Assembly: GCA_003663695.1 (NCBI GenBank)
Contig: QMUB01000040.1
Span: 1 to 8,081, forward strand
Origin: Thermococci archaeon
Lineage (GTDB): Archaea; Methanobacteriota_B; Thermococci; Thermococcales; Thermococcaceae
Length of the DNA stretch: 8,081 nucleotides
Direction: 5' to 3'
Shown: positions 6,204-8,081 of the stretch, piece by piece
Numbering within the stretch: the first letter of the stretch is position 1
Layout of the letters: the number at the start of each line of letters is the position of its first letter
The notes under the pieces: model-generated
Databases searched by the model: none
Seen by the model: only the letters and a program-made list of their open reading frames with translations
Told to the model about the DNA's origin: nothing
Translations under genes and position numbers: made by a program

Positions 6204-7277
6204 TTAGATAGCCAGCACAATTAGAGTAGCAATAGTCGCAATTAAGAAGTAAGGTATTGAGTATTTGTGAAATTCTCTCAAACTGATTCCTGAAATTCTG
6301 AGAGCTATGAAGTTTGCCAGTGAACCACTTATGATACCATTGCCCCCAAGATTCACACCAAGAGCAAGGGGGAGCCATTTAACTTTTGAAGCGAAAAGGA
6401 CGGTGGTGGGAACATTGCTAATGAGTTGACTTAAACCTGCAGAGAGTAGGAATGTCCTTATAGTAGTGTTTAGCGGAAAAGAAGTTTCAGAGAGCAGAAA
6501 AGCAAGTTCCTTAAAGTCGATAAATATAAGTGTAAAAACTGCTATGAGAGCAACATCAAGCGAGAGGATAGATTCCTTACCAGCAAATATCATTAAAATC
6601 ATGGTAATTATAAAGGCAAACACAGCGTATCCCTTTTCTATAAGTATTATGTTGGTTATAAGAAGCGCTAGAGATGTAAAAAAGAGCCTCCGTTTGATCT
6701 TAACTTTTGGTAACGGAAGTTTTGATATGGGTTTCTTCCCACCGTTCAGCCAGAGAAAGAAGAAAAGAATCACAATCCAGAGCATTACATAGGGTAGCAT
6801 TTTCAAAATAAATTCACTCATGGATATGCGGTAAGTTCTCCAAATGATTATATTCTGAGGATTCCCTATTGGAGTTAAAGCGGAGCCGATATTGGCGGAT
6901 ATAGCCGTTAATGTAACCATCTCAGCAGTACTTATCCCTGTTATCCTTGAAATTGTTAGAATGAGGGGAATGAACACAAAAATAGCCGTATCATTCATTA
7001 TAACTGCCGAAGAAGCCGCCACAAGAATTGTTATAAAAATCAACAATTTAAGATCAGAACTTCCGGATAGTTCCACTATTTTAGGCGCAGCTCTGCTGAA
7101 GATCCCAGAGAGTTCAAGACCTCGAGAGACAAGAAGGAGTGAAATTATCGCAGCTAAACTTTCATAATCTATGAAATCTATTGTTCTACCTAGTAAAGAG
7201 GGATCCCTAATCAAAAGCATAATATAGAGAAGGATAAGTATACTTAGGAACCATTCTCTTTTTGCATAGAATATCAC
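6204..7277 (-). CDS. Ion-transporter-superfamily permease (ArsB/SLC13-like)
   Basis: A 357-residue very hydrophobic membrane protein with roughly ten spans. Two related motif pairs suggest the inverted-repeat fold of the ion transporter superfamily. The first is NDTAIFVF (95-102) with ANIGSALTPIGNPQNII (128-144), where the GX3TPIGXPXN loop is the family hallmark. The second is SNVPTTVLFA (287-296) with GVNLGGNGIISGSLANF (307-323). Family members move arsenite, citrate, sulfate or Na+ with H+; the substrate here cannot be told from sequence. It is shorter than the usual 400 or more residues. The start is a GTG with no clear ribosome site, but upstream no other start is in frame; a later ATG at residue 20 would cut the first span. 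It follows the 160-residue unknown gene by 22 bases, so they are probably co-transcribed. By eye it is richer in A+T than its neighbours, in keeping with its Ile/Phe content. Confidence 0.8.
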   Translation of the reverse strand: MIFYAKREWFLSILILLYIMLLIRDPSLLGRTIDFIDYESLAAIISLLLVSRGLELSGIFSRAAPKIVELSGSSDLKLLIFITILVAASSAVIMNDTAIFVFIPLILTISRITGISTAEMVTLTAISANIGSALTPIGNPQNIIIWRTYRISMSEFILKMLPYVMLWIVILFFFLWLNGGKKPISKLPLPKVKIKRRLFFTSLALLITNIILIEKGYAVFAFIITMILMIFAGKESILSLDVALIAVFTLIFIDFKELAFLLSETSFPLNTTIRTFLLSAGLSQLISNVPTTVLFASKVKWLPLALGVNLGGNGIISGSLANFIALRISGISLREFHKYSIPYFLIATIATLIVLAI

Positions 7278-7299
7278 AGTGCTTATGAAATTTTTTGCA

Positions 7300-7782
7300 T
7301 CAAATGACGTATCTCCTTACCTCCTCCGTAAGGCCATAATCAGGTATGAGTTCCTTGCCGTCGTAAGAAACCTTAACATGCAGTATTATGAATTTTCCCC
7401 ATGCCACTGGAATGGCCCATGCATCTTCAGGTTCTCTAAATTCTGCAGCCTCAATAACACGTGCTTCTTTTAATGCGCTATTAACTATCACCCGAACTTC
7501 CCGAGGGTCAACCTCAATCCCCCAAGCTCTGACGGGCCTTCCCTTAGGGGAAGGAGCCCTAGCGTAAGGGTCATAATGCATCCTGTCTATGGCAAAGTCC
7601 ATGTACATTATAGGAGCATCAACGTGTATTTCACCGGCAGGTCCCCTTCGGATTATCGGAAGTCCAGCTGTAAAAAATGGTAATGCAGCTCTGACGGTTT
7701 CGACTGCCCTCTCTACAAACTCTGGATTAAGAGATTCCCTCAGATCACCAATTATGGGTGAAGGACTTGGTGATATCATCAT
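7300..7782 (-). CDS. Unrecognised soluble protein (160 aa) upstream of the permease
   Basis: I do not recognise this protein. It has no membrane span, no cysteine, and looks like a folded alpha/beta domain. A basic, proline-rich middle part (RRGPAG.IHVDAPIMYMDFAIDRMHYDPYAR, about residues 45-75) has many His, Asp and Tyr residues and is a candidate ligand or metal site. The second half contains alternating hydrophobic strands (REVRVIVNSAL, KFIILHVKVSYDG). The start at ATG 7782 is preferred over a GTG at 7809, because the TATA box at 7821-7830 predicts transcription starting near 7799, downstream of that GTG. GGGGGT lies four bases before the ATG. It is the first gene of a pair with the permease, which starts 22 bases after its stop. 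A role linked to that transporter is only an inference. Confidence 0.75.
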   Translation of the reverse strand: MMISPSPSPIIGDLRESLNPEFVERAVETVRAALPFFTAGLPIIRRGPAGEIHVDAPIMYMDFAIDRMHYDPYARAPSPKGRPVRAWGIEVDPREVRVIVNSALKEARVIEAAEFREPEDAWAIPVAWGKFIILHVKVSYDGKELIPDYGLTEEVRRYVI

Positions 7783-7820
7783 AAAACCCCCAATAACCTC
7801 TGTTTTCACTGGGATTTCAT

Positions 7821-7830
7821 GTTATATAAC
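7821..7830 (-). promoter_or_regulatory. TATA box of the unknown-protein/permease pair
   Basis: GTTATATAAC is a self-complementary TATA element. It stands about 40 bases before the chosen ATG at 7782, so transcription would begin near 7799 with a leader of about 17 bases. CAAAAGC just upstream may serve as BRE. The element lies in the roughly 100-bp gap after the broken gene at the right edge. Confidence 0.55.
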
Positions 7831-7880
7831 GCTTTTGGGTAGAAGGCAAAGCTAAACGGAAATCGGCACGCGCTCAGCTC

Positions 7881-8081
7881 TTATTCTTCCAGTATCTTTA
7901 AAAGAACTCCCAGAAGCTTGTTGGCGTCGATATTCCAGCCGTCATTCCAATGCTTCACATGAGCAAGACCCAATAAGGAGCAGGACAAGAACCCAAGCAC
8001 AATAAAATCCCATCCTTATCTTCGCCCCATATTAGCTCCTCTTGTTCTATATGAGGCTTTAGCTGGCTACTCCAGAGATAG
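7881..8081 (-). pseudogene. 3' end of an unidentified gene, apparently frameshifted
   Basis: The minus strand is open from the window edge (8081) in one frame through QLKPHIEQEELIWGEDKDGI to a TGA at 7957-7955. A second frame, open from about 8015, carries LAHVKHWNDGWNIDANKLLG and ends in LLKILEE with TAA at 7883-7881. Both pieces have protein-like composition (Trp, acidic and amphipathic stretches). Neither alone makes a sensible gene: the first ends abruptly in a low-quality tail, and the second lacks a start with a ribosome site. Joining them needs one lost base or two gained bases between about 8015 and 7958. I do not recognise the family. A sequencing error, or two unrelated chance frames, remain possible. 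Confidence 0.4.

Noticed and set aside
6130..6378. Minus-strand frame of 82 codons overlapping the permease end and the efflux promoter
   Set aside because: It overlaps the permease in another frame and runs through the TATA box and operator; no ribosome site and Cys/Trp/Asn-rich odd composition.
7589..7855. Plus-strand open frame of 88 codons opposite the 160-aa gene
   Set aside because: Antisense shadow; its start lacks a ribosome site and it crosses the minus-strand promoter.
1..8081. CRISPR array, tRNA, rRNA, insertion sequence or toxin-antitoxin system
   Set aside because: No regularly spaced repeats, cloverleaf sequence, transposase-like product or terminal repeats could be seen on either strand.

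Overview
The window looks like a chromosomal segment of a hyperthermophilic Thermococcales archaeon (Thermococcus, Pyrococcus or Palaeococcus). The main reason is a gene whose product matches, in length and in every metal-site position, my memory of the tungsten aldehyde:ferredoxin oxidoreductase of Pyrococcus furiosus. It sits beside a MoaD-like protein and a radical-SAM maturase. Archaeal TATA boxes, short leaders and GGTGAT/GGAGG ribosome sites agree. All convincing genes lie on the minus strand, so transcription runs from high to low coordinates.

From right to left: (1) 8081-7881 carries what looks like the frameshifted 3' end of an unidentified gene. (2) 7782-6204 has a small unrecognised soluble protein followed by an ion-transporter-superfamily permease (ArsB/SLC13-like). 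(3) 6201-3453 is a metal-homeostasis operon: a dyad operator overlapping the promoter, an ArsR/SmtB-family sensor with both known kinds of metal site, a Zn/Cd/Pb P1B-2-type ATPase, a 38-residue single-membrane-span protein, and a 51-residue half of a thioredoxin fold without the CXXC active site. T-rich terminator-like tracts follow. (4) 3349-12 is the tungstoenzyme cluster: a promoter flanked by a perfect 10-bp inverted repeat, aor (605 aa), an AT-rich hairpin, a MoaD-like protein ending in Gly-Gly, and a radical-SAM/SPASM maturase.

The genes suggest two working units. In the first, excess divalent metal would bind the ArsR-type repressor, release it from the promoter and allow expression of the efflux ATPase. 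In the second, AOR oxidises aldehydes from peptide or sugar fermentation to acids and reduces ferredoxin, while the MoaD-like protein and the radical-SAM protein probably serve its tungstopterin cofactor. Known families explain most of the window; I do not see a wholly new system. The most unusual items are the split and truncated thioredoxin module after the ATPase, the inverted repeat bracketing the aor promoter, the unknown protein paired with the permease, and the broken gene at the right edge.
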